A stretch of 64,000 nucleotides of DNA from CAZCPB01 sp044223975 (GTDB taxonomy: Bacteria > Planctomycetota > Phycisphaerae > Phycisphaerales > UBA1924). The notes under the pieces are model-generated. The model made no database searches. It had not been told where the DNA came from and saw nothing but the letters and a program-made list of their open reading frames with translations. Location of the stretch: contig JBGALI010000003.1 in NCBI GenBank assembly GCA_044223975.1, positions 62,001 to 126,000 on the forward strand, in the 5' to 3' direction. Below, one piece after another: positions 34,153-42,467 of the stretch (within the stretch, counting starts at the first letter, position 1; every line of letters starts with the position of its first letter). The translations under genes and the position numbers were made by a program.

Positions 34153-35058
34153 TCACGCCGCCGCGGCCGCGGGGGCGGCGATCGCTTTTTCCAGGAACTT
34201 GGCGTCCACGCGGTTCTCCGTCGTGAACATGTGGGTGTAGCCGGCGGCCTTGGCGATCGCCTCGGTCTCGCGGCTGGCGCGGCCGAACGGGTACGCGAGC
34301 GTCCGCGACATCGCGCCAAAGAGCTGGCTCATCAGCGTCTGCGAGCGGTGCATCTCGGCGGCCTGCTGCTTGGTGGTGAGCGTGGTGAAAGGAACGTGGC
34401 TGAAGCCGTGGCCGCCCAGAGAGTGGCCGGCGTCCTGCAGCTCGAGCAGCTCGGTCGCGCTCATGTACCAGTCGTCGGGGGAGAGGCCGACGCATTTGTT
34501 GACGTTCCGGAGCGCGGCGCCGGCCTGCTCGGCGTCGAGGGCGAACGCGAGGATGTACTTGAGTCGGCGCTTGTGCGGGGCCTCGTAGTGGTACAGGCGG
34601 TTCATCTCGGACTCGTCGACGCGCTTGCCCGCATCGCGCAACAGCGGCTCGATGACGGGGTTTATGCGCTTTTCGAGCGGCGCCCAGCCGAGTTCGTGGC
34701 CCAAGGCGTGAAGGAGGTGCTGGGTGCACCAGCGGTCGGCGTGGTTGGAGTAGGGGAGCATGGGGGCGTAGAAGACGGCGGGAACGCCCTCGTCTTCGAG
34801 GATCGGGAACGCGTAATCGTGCTGGTCGGCGAGGGCATCGTCGAACGTGACCAGGGCCATGCCGGACTCTTCGCGGTGGAACGCGACGAACTCGTAGGCG
34901 GTCACGGGGCGGTAGCGCGACTTGATCAGGCGCAGGTGCTCGCGGAACTCCTGAGGCGAGACGCCGGTGACGCCGTCGGAGTTTTCGGGGCGGACGTAGT
35001 GGTACGTGACGACGAGGTTGCGGGGGCTTGCGGGGGACGGCGTAAGGGGCGTGTTCAT
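34153..35058 (-). CDS. Polysaccharide deacetylase family protein
   Basis: 301 aa. NLVVTYHYVRPENSDG starts the NodB-homology domain. VTFDDALADQHDYAFPIL is the metal-binding motif with two Asp, and LGGHGFSHVPFTTLT is the HxxxH motif; TLAYPFGRASRETEAIAKAAGY follows. The family removes N- or O-acetyl groups from glycans. There is no signal peptide, so the substrate may be a cytoplasmic or lipid-linked intermediate. ATG 35058 was chosen because homology begins soon after it. The 40-nt gap to the 93-aa gene suits an operon with the acetyltransferase. Confidence 0.88.
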   Translation of the reverse strand: MNTPLTPSPASPRNLVVTYHYVRPENSDGVTGVSPQEFREHLRLIKSRYRPVTAYEFVAFHREESGMALVTFDDALADQHDYAFPILEDEGVPAVFYAPMLPYSNHADRWCTQHLLHALGHELGWAPLEKRINPVIEPLLRDAGKRVDESEMNRLYHYEAPHKRRLKYILAFALDAEQAGAALRNVNKCVGLSPDDWYMSATELLELQDAGHSLGGHGFSHVPFTTLTTKQQAAEMHRSQTLMSQLFGAMSRTLAYPFGRASRETEAIAKAAGYTHMFTTENRVDAKFLEKAIAAPAAAAA

Positions 35059-35147
35059 GGAAACTCCCACGGCGCGGCTGCCGCGCCACGGGCGCGCAGC
35101 GCCGAACCTGTCAGGAGTCGGCACGATGCGTGCCGCGGCGTGAGATT

Positions 35148-35543
35148 TCAATCGCCCCCGCCGCCGCCATCTCCGCCGCCACTGTCTCCCCCACCGCCAT
35201 CACCACCGCTATCGCCGCCGCCGAAGTCACCGCCCACATCGGAAGAATGGTCGGCATCGCCGGTGTCGTGGTAGTGATGGTCGGGGTGGTGCGGGTGGTC
35301 ATCGTGGTGATGGTGGTGATGGCCGCGAGGGTGGGTGTGGGAAGCGGGCGTAGCGCCCGCGCCGGGTAGGAGCGTGGCGCTGCCCGTGTCCGGGGCGTAG
35401 CCCGAATCGCCATCGGCGCCGGGTCGGTTGGTCGGTCGACCGGCGGCCGCGTCCCGGCCCCTATTAAAAAAACCCTTGGCGAGAAGTGCCGCGACGATCG
35501 CAACCGTGGCTCCGATCACCACCACTACGGTGCCGCTGGCCAT
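35148..35543 (-). CDS. Membrane-anchored His-rich / Gly-Asp-rich protein
   Basis: 131 aa. One membrane helix at residues about 3-22 (GTVVVVIGATVAIVAALLA), a polar linker, then SHTHPRGHHHHHHDDHPHH with further His, and a tail of GGGDSGGDGGG-type repeats to the C terminus. The His cluster suggests binding of Ni, Zn, Cu or Co; this is inferred from composition only. No known domain. It lies between the deacetylase and the small gene behind nuoG. Confidence 0.65.
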   Translation of the reverse strand: MASGTVVVVIGATVAIVAALLAKGFFNRGRDAAAGRPTNRPGADGDSGYAPDTGSATLLPGAGATPASHTHPRGHHHHHHDDHPHHPDHHYHDTGDADHSSDVGGDFGGGDSGGDGGGGDSGGGDGGGGGD

Positions 35544-35587
35544 GGTGTCCTCCCTGCCTGATTGTTGGGCTTCGGGGGGGCGGGGTG

Positions 35588-35803
35588 TCAGGCTTCGCGC
35601 GGGGAGTCGGGGGGCGTGCCGTCGGGCTCACCCGGCTTGGGCATGCGGATCACGACGCGGTCGGCGGAGTTGGTCGCCTTGCTAGACCCGAAGCGCTTGT
35701 GCTCCTTGTCGGCCCACTTGTCGGCGATCCTCCACCACGCGAGCGTGAAGACGACCGCGCCGACGAGGATCACGATGATGACGACCCATTCCCAGGTTTG
35801 CAT
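35588..35803 (-). CDS. Small single-span membrane protein
   Basis: 71 aa. Residues about 5-25 (WVVIIVILVGAVVFTLAWW) form a membrane helix with a charged C-terminal domain ending in a Pro-rich stretch. It starts 15 nt after the nuoG stop and is likely co-transcribed with it. I cannot link it to complex I by sequence. Confidence 0.6.
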   Translation of the reverse strand: MQTWEWVVIIVILVGAVVFTLAWWRIADKWADKEHKRFGSSKATNSADRVVIRMPKPGEPDGTPPDSPREA

Positions 35804-35818
35804 CGGACGGTCTTCTGC

Positions 35819-37588
35819 TTAGAGCTCGACCATCTCCACATCCGCCTTCTGCTCCACCGGCACGCTGGGCAGCTTCACCTCGGTCACCATGCACTGCAGC
35901 GCGGGCAGCTTGGCGGCCATGTCGCGGCGGACGTTGGCGGCGTTGAACGCTGCCGCGCGGGGCATGGCCTGCTGGGTGCCGGAGGCGACCTGGCCGGGAG
36001 TCGTGATGACGACCATGGTCTCGACGGACTCGTCGGGCGCGGGGGCGCCGTCGAGGGCGGCGTGCATGTCAAGAGCGAGCTGGCCCTCGGACTTGGCGAG
36101 CTGGATGACGGGGATCGCCTGCTCGAAGGCCTGCAGGATGTTGCGGGCGTTCTCGAACGTGCCGGCCTTTTCGGCCCAGGTGGCGCCGGGGAGGACGACA
36201 GCGGCGCGATCAAGGAGCGAGCTTGAGAGCGTATCGAGGAGCACGGTGAACTTGCCGCCCAGGGCGGCGTCGAGGTCCTTGCTCCCCCACTCGCCGGGGT
36301 AGTTGCCGGTGAGGATGACGGCGCCGATGTCGCTGGTGCCCGAGCCCTTGCCGAGGCGGGCGAGGACCGAATCAAACGCGGGGACGGTGCCGGGGCCGGA
36401 GAGGGCCTCGAGCACGCGGCGGACGCCGCGGGCGTTGGGGGCCTTCTCGGCGTACATCTTGAATGCCTTGGGGTCAGTCTCCTTGGCGCCCGCGGGGAAG
36501 ACCTTGTCCTGGCCCTTGACGGGCACGGGGCCGATGCCGAAGACCGCCTTGGGATCAAGGCGGCGGGCGAGCGTGGCGAGGAGGTAGGCCTCTTCGCAGC
36601 TGAGCATGGGGCTGACGACCAGCGCGAGGCGCTTACCGGCGCTCACGGCCTTCCTGATGCCCTCGATCGCATCGTCATAGGCGCGGGTGTAGTCGGTCTC
36701 GACGAGGGTGCCGAACTGGCGGCGCAGGGGCGAGCGGAGGCGGTCTTCGGAGTGGATGTGCTTCCAGCCGTAACGGACCTCGTCGGTGATCCACCACTTA
36801 TTGACCGAGAGGTTCGTCCGCGGCTTGAGGCGGTAGACCTTGCCCTCGTTGTGCTCGACGAAAATGTTGTCGCCGCTGGCGGTGATGCCGTCGATCGAGG
36901 GCGTGTTCTTGAGGAACCAGACGCGCTGGGCGAAGAGGAAGTCCTTGTCGAGCAGGGCGCCCACGGGGCAGAGGTCGATGACGTTGGCGGAGAGTTCGTT
37001 GGCGATGGGCACGCCGGGGAACACGTCGATCTCTTCCTTGTTGCCGCGGCCCTGGACCATGAGCTCGCTGGTGCCCGCGACTTCCTTGGTGAAGCGGACG
37101 CAGCGCGTGCACATGATGCAGCGGTCGGCGTAGAGGTAAACGTGCGGGCCGAGGTCCTTCTTGGGCTGCTTGACCTTCTGCTCTTCAAAGCGCGACACGC
37201 CGCGCCCGTACTCGTAGCTGAAATCCTGGAGGAGGCACTCGCCGGCCTGGTCACAGACCGGGCAGTCCAGGGGGTGGTTGATGAGGAGGTACTCCATCAC
37301 CGACTTCTGGTTGGCGATGGCCTTGGGGCTGTCGGTCGAGACGACCATGCCGTCCATGGCGGTCTGCTGGCAGGTCGGGAAGAGCTTGCCGCCCATGAAG
37401 GGCTCGAGCTGGCCGGCCTTGTTGGGGGCCCAGGCCTCGCCGAGGCAGATGCGGCAGGAGGCCACGATGGACAGGCCATCGTGGTAGCAGTACTGCGGGA
37501 TCTCGATCCCGTGGGCGGAGGCGATCTGGACGATGGTCTGGCCGGGCGTGAAGTCGCACTTGACGCCGTTGATGGTGACGGTGGGCAT
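35819..37588 (-). CDS. nuoG: NADH-quinone oxidoreductase subunit G
   Basis: 589 aa. The peripheral arm subunit of complex I carries Fe-S clusters from NADH to the quinone side. The N-terminal 2Fe-2S ferredoxin has YCYHDGLSIVASCRICLGE and FPTCQQT. NHPLDCPVCDQAGECLLQDFSYEYG gives the Cys/His-ligated cluster motif, and CIMCTRCVRF with DLCPVGAL gives the 4Fe-4S set. A molybdopterin-oxidoreductase-like domain follows, shorter than in most NuoG. ATG 37588 is preferred over a TTG three codons upstream. No other nuo gene is in the window, so it is split from the rest, or the subunit is encoded alone. Confidence 0.92.
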   Translation of the reverse strand: MPTVTINGVKCDFTPGQTIVQIASAHGIEIPQYCYHDGLSIVASCRICLGEAWAPNKAGQLEPFMGGKLFPTCQQTAMDGMVVSTDSPKAIANQKSVMEYLLINHPLDCPVCDQAGECLLQDFSYEYGRGVSRFEEQKVKQPKKDLGPHVYLYADRCIMCTRCVRFTKEVAGTSELMVQGRGNKEEIDVFPGVPIANELSANVIDLCPVGALLDKDFLFAQRVWFLKNTPSIDGITASGDNIFVEHNEGKVYRLKPRTNLSVNKWWITDEVRYGWKHIHSEDRLRSPLRRQFGTLVETDYTRAYDDAIEGIRKAVSAGKRLALVVSPMLSCEEAYLLATLARRLDPKAVFGIGPVPVKGQDKVFPAGAKETDPKAFKMYAEKAPNARGVRRVLEALSGPGTVPAFDSVLARLGKGSGTSDIGAVILTGNYPGEWGSKDLDAALGGKFTVLLDTLSSSLLDRAAVVLPGATWAEKAGTFENARNILQAFEQAIPVIQLAKSEGQLALDMHAALDGAPAPDESVETMVVITTPGQVASGTQQAMPRAAAFNAANVRRDMAAKLPALQCMVTEVKLPSVPVEQKADVEMVEL

Positions 37589-37888
37589 GCGCCGCAATGG
37601 TACACAGGCGGACAGCGGGCGTGAGGTGTGCGGGCGCTCGCAGATCGGGGGTTCGTCGCTTGGAGGTTAAGGGGGAAGATCGGGTCGGGCTCCGGTCACT
37701 AGCCAATCACGCAACCACCCCCCACCTTGCCCGTACATTCATCGGGCTTGGCAGGCGCGCACGCATGTGACACGCTCGGGGGCCGGTAATCCGGCGCGGC
37801 ACCAAAACTCGTAACCACACGCAACCCGAGGCGTCCCGTCCGGTAGTTACGGGTGGCACGCCGACGGGATCGGCAGGGAGGGCTTGCT

Positions 37889-38605
37889 ATGGGGACTCTG
37901 TTTGTTCGTGCGAGCGGGACCGTTGCGGCCGGCCTTGTCGGCGCAGCCGCGCAAGCGGAGGTTGTCGCGTACGACAGCACGAGGCCCAGCCTCTTTGGCA
38001 TCGAGGTGATCAACGACTACGGCACGCGCTACGAGCCCAACAGCCGCGTGGAAACGCCCGGCGGCGTTGAGAGCGATGCGCAGACATGCGACATCGTGAC
38101 GCTGGCGGGCTCAGGGCGGATGGTCACGCAGTTTGAGACCAGGTTCGCCCGGATCCTGGCGTTCTCGACCGTGAAATCGTTGACCGCGACGCTGACGCTC
38201 TACTCGCTGGTCGGCGAGACGCCCGATCAGGTGATCTGGAGCGGCCAGTTGAGCGGGGCGTTCACCGCCAGCGGGGCGACCAAGGAGAGCATCTCGCTCA
38301 ACTACACACCGAACGTTGTGGTGCCCGACACGTTCGCGTTCGCCATCGCGATCGACAATTTCACGAACGAAGCCAACAGCGCGGTCGGCATCCGGTATTC
38401 GATAAGCGCCCCTACGGTGGGAACCAGCCCCGACTTCGTGCTGCTGCAGGACTCGGCGTCCCTGGCGTGGCGCCACGAGGATGCCAGCGTGCACAACCTC
38501 GAGGCGAAGATCTGGACGGTGCCGGGGCCCGGCGCGGCAGGCTTGGTTGGCCTTGGTGGCGCGGCAATGCTGCGGCGTCGGCCTCGGGGGGGTGGGTGCC
38601 GATAA
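37889..38605 (+). CDS. PEP-CTERM-type secreted protein, paralogue A
   Basis: 238 aa. A signal peptide (ending AQA) is followed by AEVVAYDSTRPS, a beta-rich body with DIVTLAGSGRMVTQFETRF, LTLYSLVGETPDQVIWSGQLSG, PDTFAFAIAIDN and QDSASLAWRHEDASVHNLEAKIWTV, and a tail PGPGAAGLVGLGGAAMLRRRPRGG. The tail is a Pro-Gly start, hydrophobic stretch and Arg cluster, as in PEP-CTERM sorting signals. The body repeats in three other genes here. AGGGAGGG precedes the ATG. Exosortase substrates are exported and processed at this tail; no exosortase gene is in view. Function unknown. Confidence 0.78.
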   Translation: MGTLFVRASGTVAAGLVGAAAQAEVVAYDSTRPSLFGIEVINDYGTRYEPNSRVETPGGVESDAQTCDIVTLAGSGRMVTQFETRFARILAFSTVKSLTATLTLYSLVGETPDQVIWSGQLSGAFTASGATKESISLNYTPNVVVPDTFAFAIAIDNFTNEANSAVGIRYSISAPTVGTSPDFVLLQDSASLAWRHEDASVHNLEAKIWTVPGPGAAGLVGLGGAAMLRRRPRGGGCR

Positions 38606-38760
38606 AGCCTGGATTTCTCGTGCCTTTTGAAAAATCTGAGAAAATCCGCAACTCCCCCCCCCCCGGTACATTTGTTGCGGACGCCGTGCGCGGACGCAGA
38701 CAAAGGAGGGCGCGATGCAGTTCCCGGTTGCTCGGATGGTTGGCTTCGGGGTGGTGTGCG
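38519..38760. repeat. Direct repeat copy 1 (about 240 bp) spanning the tail of paralogue A and start of B
   Basis: Nearly identical to 39342-39585. It covers the last codons of one gene (from GTGCCGGGGCCCGG), the intergenic region with CAACT-poly(C), the GGAGGGCGCG ribosome-binding site and the first about 45 nt of the next gene. The poly(C) run here is 11 C; copy 2 has C7-T-C5. The G run after CGGCCTC is 7 G here (38586-38592) against 6 G in copy 2. Confidence 0.85.
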
Positions 38761-39461
38761 CGGTGGGGGCGAGCGCGCAGGCGGACGTTGTTGCCTATGA
38801 CAGCACGCTCCCGCAGTCGAACGGATGGACTGTCCTCAATAACAAGCTCTCCCACTACGAGCCCAATAGCCGGATCGAAGTGGCGGGCGGGGATGAAAAT
38901 GACGCGCAGGCGGGCGACATCGTGACCCTCGCAGGGACCGGGCGACAGGTCACCCAGTTCCAGACGCGGTTCCACCGTGAGGCGGTTGCGAACGCGGCGA
39001 TGCCGTTCACAGCGACACTCACCCTGTACACGGTGCAGAACGATGTTCCCGATCAAGTGATCTGGAGCGGCCAGATGAGTGGATTGTTTCCCCGAACCGG
39101 AAGCCAAAACGAAAATGCGGATTTGTTTTACAGTCCAAACGTGCTGGTTCCCGACACCTTCGCGTTCGCCGTCGCCATCGACGATTGTCCCAACGTGTGG
39201 TACTCCTTCGGTCCAAGAATTTCGTTCGTGGCACCGACGGTCGGATCGAGCCCTGATTTCACGCTGCTTCAGGATTCGACAACCCTGAGCTGGTACCACA
39301 ACGATGCGAATATTTTCAGCTATGAGGCGAAGGTGTGGACCGTGCCGGGGCCCGGCGCGGCAGGCTTGGTTGGCCTTGGCGGCGCGGCGATGCTGCGGCG
39401 TCGGTCTCGGGGGGTGGGTGCCGATAAAGCCTGGATTTCTCGTGCCTTTCGAAAAATCTGA
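38715..39461 (+). CDS. PEP-CTERM-type secreted protein, paralogue B, with altered C terminus
   Basis: 248 aa. Same architecture as the preceding gene: signal peptide ending AQA, body with DIVTLAGTGRQVTQFQTRF, PDQVIWSGQMSGLF and QDSTTLSWYHNDANIFSYEAKVWTV, then PGPGAAGLVGLGGAAMLRRRSRG. Here the G run after the Arg cluster is one base shorter than in paralogue A, so the frame changes and 11 further residues (ADKAWISRAFRKI) follow before a stop. Whether that is biological or a sequencing indel is not decidable here. GGAGGGCGCG lies just before the ATG. Confidence 0.78.
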   Translation: MQFPVARMVGFGVVCAVGASAQADVVAYDSTLPQSNGWTVLNNKLSHYEPNSRIEVAGGDENDAQAGDIVTLAGTGRQVTQFQTRFHREAVANAAMPFTATLTLYTVQNDVPDQVIWSGQMSGLFPRTGSQNENADLFYSPNVLVPDTFAFAVAIDDCPNVWYSFGPRISFVAPTVGSSPDFTLLQDSTTLSWYHNDANIFSYEAKVWTVPGPGAAGLVGLGGAAMLRRRSRGVGADKAWISRAFRKI

Positions 39462-39585
39462 GAGAATCCGCAACTCCCCCCCTCCCCCGGTTAGATTTGT
39501 TGCGGACGCCGTGCGCGGACGCAGACAAAGGAGGGCGCGATGCAGTTCCCGGTTGCTCGGATGGCTGGCTTCGGGGTGGCGTGCG
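39342..39585. repeat. Direct repeat copy 2 (about 240 bp) spanning the tail of paralogue B and start of C
   Basis: Partner of 38519-38760, about 820 bp away. Homologous recombination between the copies would delete or duplicate one paralogue cleanly. Confidence 0.85.
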
Positions 39586-40235
39586 TCGTGGGTGCGAACG
39601 CACAGGCGGACATCCTGGCATACGACACCTACGCCAACACAGGTTTGATCGGCTTCGAAATCATCAATGGCGGAATCTTGGAGCCCAACAGTCGGATCGA
39701 GGTCTACCCGCAAGGCGAGCACGACGCGCAGGTGGCGGACATCGTTTCACTTGCCGGGCCCGGAAGGCATGTGACCGCGCTAGAGACCAGGCTCCGTCGC
39801 ATCGCTGGCAACTACGAAATGTCGGTTACTGCCACCCTGACGTTGTACACGGTCGTGAATGACGTTCCTGACGCCATCTTCTGGTCCGGCCAAACGACCG
39901 GTGTGTTCCCCCGAACCGGGAGTTCAAGCAACCGGCTGCCGCTCATGTTCAACCCTGGCATCGACGTCCCCGATACGTTCGCGATTTCCGTGGCGATCGA
40001 TTCGTTCGACCACGACAATCAGGGATTCGGGCCCGAGATTTCCGGTGCGGTCCCGGCGGTCGGTACGAGCCCGAACTTCGTGCTGCTCCAGGACTCTTTC
40101 ACGCTGCAGTGGTATCAGGAAGAGCCAAATGTCTTTAACCTTCAAACCAGGATTTGGACCGTTCCCGGCCCGGGCGCGGCGGTTTTGATCGGGCTTGGCG
40201 GCGCGGCGATGCTGCGGCGTCGGCGTGGCCAGTAG
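39540..40235 (+). CDS. PEP-CTERM-type secreted protein, paralogue C
   Basis: 231 aa. Begins MQFPVARMAGFGV like paralogue B, since the two starts lie in the shared repeat. The body has DIVSLAGPGRHVTALETRL, PDAIFWSGQTTGVFPRTGSSS and QDSFTLQWYQEEPNVFNLQTRIWTV, and the tail is PGPGAAVLIGLGGAAMLRRRRGQ. Secreted; probably sorted by an exosortase-like enzyme, by analogy with the family. Function unknown. Confidence 0.78.
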   Translation: MQFPVARMAGFGVACVVGANAQADILAYDTYANTGLIGFEIINGGILEPNSRIEVYPQGEHDAQVADIVSLAGPGRHVTALETRLRRIAGNYEMSVTATLTLYTVVNDVPDAIFWSGQTTGVFPRTGSSSNRLPLMFNPGIDVPDTFAISVAIDSFDHDNQGFGPEISGAVPAVGTSPNFVLLQDSFTLQWYQEEPNVFNLQTRIWTVPGPGAAVLIGLGGAAMLRRRRGQ

Positions 40236-40748
40236 CGTTTCGCGCGATCAGGATCAGGTGCGCGGAAGGAGTGGCTTCGGTCCACAGTGATCGGGCGCCC
40301 TCACCCGCGCACCAGCCCGCGTATGAACTTGCGTAATGCGGCGCTGGAATGAGCGCCTATCGCACTGCTCCGGGGTGCGGGAAATCGCGCGGCCCGATCC
40401 GGGGGTGTCGCTCGCGGACTCGGTCTACCCCCGGCTATGGAATTCCAGCCCTCCGGGCTGAAGGCGCGTGCAGCCGCGCAAGGGACCGCCGTCATCGGTT
40501 GAAGCCTCAACGTGGGATGCTCCAGGTTGGCGCCAGGGCATGCCGTCGGCCCGTCTGGGGCTCTCTAGCGAGGGGCCCTTGCCGCCCGGGTGTCCGGTAA
40601 CTCGCGGCCGTCCGTAATTCCTCTGGAATCCGCCGGTTAGGACGCGTTTTTCTTGGCACGTCCGCAGAACGTGGTGCATTTTCCACGTGATGCGGCGCGC
40701 TCGGGGACCGGGCGTGCTCCGCATCGGCTTGAGGAAAGAGAGAGAAAC
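40236..40748 (+). other. 513-nt intergenic region with a REP-like palindrome
   Basis: No gene is supported. CAGCCC (40446-40451), a 3-nt loop and GGGCTG (40455-40460) form a perfect hairpin within TCTACCCCCGGCTATGG ... CTCCGGGCTGAAGG, a pattern I associate with short interspersed elements in planctomycete genomes. ACGTGG...CCACGT (about 40669-40688) is another small inverted repeat. GAGGAAAGAGAGAG at the end is the ribosome-binding region of the next gene. Confidence 0.5.
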
Positions 40749-41417
40749 ATGACCTCCGTACGTTCTGAGGGGGCCGGCGGCCTCTGGGTGATCGGTGCGC
40801 CCGCGGGCGCGTGGATGGGTGTGATCCTCGGCGTGGGCGCGGCGGCGACGCCGGCGCTGGCGGGGGTCTCGTTCCATTTCCAGGGCCTGACCAACACCAG
40901 CGCGTACAACACGGGGCTCGGAGAGTCGCAGCTTGTCATGAGCCTGGACGGCGTCGGCAATAACGCCACGTTCGTGCTCAGCAACCTGGGGCCGTGGGCG
41001 CTCTCGGCCACCGACATCTACTTCGACGACAACCGGCTGCTGGGCAGCGCTTCGGTCTTCAACGCGCCCGGGACGGCGTTCGCGGAGACCGTGTCACCGG
41101 CATCGCTGCCGGGGGCGGGGCTGCTCAACCCGGCGTTCGTTTCGGACATGAGCTTCGGCACCGCGGGCACGGGTCCGCTGTACAAGGCGGGCGTGAACCC
41201 CGGCGAGTCGGTGACGCTCTCGTTCGCGCTGGTCGGCCAGCAGACCATCGATGATGTGTACGCGGCACTGGCCACGGGCCAGCTGCGCATCGGCGTGCAG
41301 GTCAAGGGGACCGAGGTCGGCGGGCAGGATTCGCTGATCAACGTGCCGGTTCCCGCGCCGGGCGCGGCCGCACTCGCGGGGGTCGCGGGTCTGGTGCTGG
41401 CACGTCGTCGCCGCTGA
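40749..41417 (+). CDS. PEP-CTERM-type secreted protein, unrelated body
   Basis: 222 aa. A hydrophobic signal region ends ATPALA, the body (VSFHFQGLTNTSAYNTGLGESQLVM, LLGSASVFNAPGTAFAETV) is beta-rich and different from the four paralogues around it, and the tail is VPAPGAAALAGVAGLVLARRRR. The tail is a textbook Phycisphaerae-type PEP-CTERM signal. ATG 40749 is preceded by GAGGAAAGAGAG and gives the signal peptide; an upstream ATG (40653) lacks one. Confidence 0.75.
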   Translation: MTSVRSEGAGGLWVIGAPAGAWMGVILGVGAAATPALAGVSFHFQGLTNTSAYNTGLGESQLVMSLDGVGNNATFVLSNLGPWALSATDIYFDDNRLLGSASVFNAPGTAFAETVSPASLPGAGLLNPAFVSDMSFGTAGTGPLYKAGVNPGESVTLSFALVGQQTIDDVYAALATGQLRIGVQVKGTEVGGQDSLINVPVPAPGAAALAGVAGLVLARRRR

Positions 41418-41635
41418 AGTTCCTTCAAATCCACCCCACAGACAGCGCCGTGGCCCCGTGCCGCGGCGTTGTTATTCGGACATACCGAAATCTGCAACCG
41501 CCGCGCCTCGCTCCCGGTATCGTGATAAGGGTTGGGGGGAGGGCCTTGGGCAGGACGGCGGCCCGAAGAAGCGCGTGCTGGCGGCAACGCACGCCTCGCC
41601 GAAACGTGCAGACAGAGAAGCACAGGGGAATCAAC

Positions 41636-42346
41636 ATGCGGAGCATGCGATGCGTGCGTGCGGCGGTTGTGCCGGGACTGGCGATGACGTGCCTGGGCGT
41701 GGGAACGGCGCGGGCCGATGTGGTCGCGTTTGACAGCACCCTTGCGAGCGTGAACGGGTGGGAGTTGATCGCCGACATTGGTGCGCACTACGAGTCCAGC
41801 AGCCGCGTGGAGGTGGCGGGAGGATTTGAGGGCGATGGACAGGTAGGCGACATTGTCACGCTGGCCGGTGCGGGGCGCACGGTCACGCAATTCCAGACTC
41901 GCTTCTTTCGCAACAACCCGGCGGGCAGCGGCGGGCTGACGTTCAAGACGACGCTGACGCTCTACACGCTGTCCGGAGGCCTGCCCGATCAGGTGATCTG
42001 GAGCGGGCAACTGACCGGGAGCTTCCCGACTTCGGGCTTCGGGACCGACAAGCTCGATTTCAACTACGCGCCGAACGTCGACGTCCCGGAGACGTTCGGC
42101 TACGGCATCTCCATCGACGACATTCCAGACGTCGGCTATAGCTTCGGGCCGCGATGGACGCACGCGGCGGCTACGGTCGGGTCGAGTCCGAATTACGCCC
42201 TGCTTCAGGATTCCGCTTCTCTGGCGTGGCGTCAGGAGGACCCGGTGGTGTACAACCTCGAGGCCAAGGTGTGGACGATCCCGGCGCCGGCGAGCGTCGG
42301 GATTGGGTTCGTGGGCGGGGCGCTTGCGATGCGGCGCCGGCGCTGA
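41636..42346 (+). CDS. PEP-CTERM-type secreted protein, paralogue D
   Basis: 236 aa. Signal peptide to ARA, then ADVVAFDSTLASVNGW, DIVTLAGAGRTVTQFQTRF, PDQVIWSGQLTGSFPTSG, QDSASLAWRQEDPVVYNLEAKVWTI and tail PAPASVGIGFVGGALAMRRRR. Related to A-C but with a different tail spacer and separated by the unrelated PEP-CTERM gene, so it is the oldest-looking copy. CAGGGGAA precedes the ATG. The 218-nt gap before it shows no recognisable feature. A strong terminator follows. Confidence 0.78.
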   Translation: MRSMRCVRAAVVPGLAMTCLGVGTARADVVAFDSTLASVNGWELIADIGAHYESSSRVEVAGGFEGDGQVGDIVTLAGAGRTVTQFQTRFFRNNPAGSGGLTFKTTLTLYTLSGGLPDQVIWSGQLTGSFPTSGFGTDKLDFNYAPNVDVPETFGYGISIDDIPDVGYSFGPRWTHAAATVGSSPNYALLQDSASLAWRQEDPVVYNLEAKVWTIPAPASVGIGFVGGALAMRRRR

Positions 42347-42372
42347 GGAGTTCGCACTGCAACTGATGGAAG

Positions 42373-42403
42373 AACCGCCGCGGGAGGTCCCGCGGCGGTT
42401 TTC
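42373..42403 (+). terminator. Rho-independent terminator after PEP-CTERM paralogue D
   Basis: A perfect 12-bp stem, AACCGCCGCGGG (42373-42384) with CCCGCGGCGGTT (42389-42400), a 4-nt loop and trailing TT. It separates the PEP-CTERM cluster from the DinB-like gene. Confidence 0.85.
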
Positions 42404-42467
42404 GTTGGCAGCGCGCTGCGGGCGTATAGATTGCTCGCTCGGAAACACCAACGCGGAGGGGCGACTG

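Noticed and set aside
40349..40600. 83-aa frame in the intergenic region
   Set aside because: Overlaps the REP-like palindrome; no ribosome-binding site or conserved feature.
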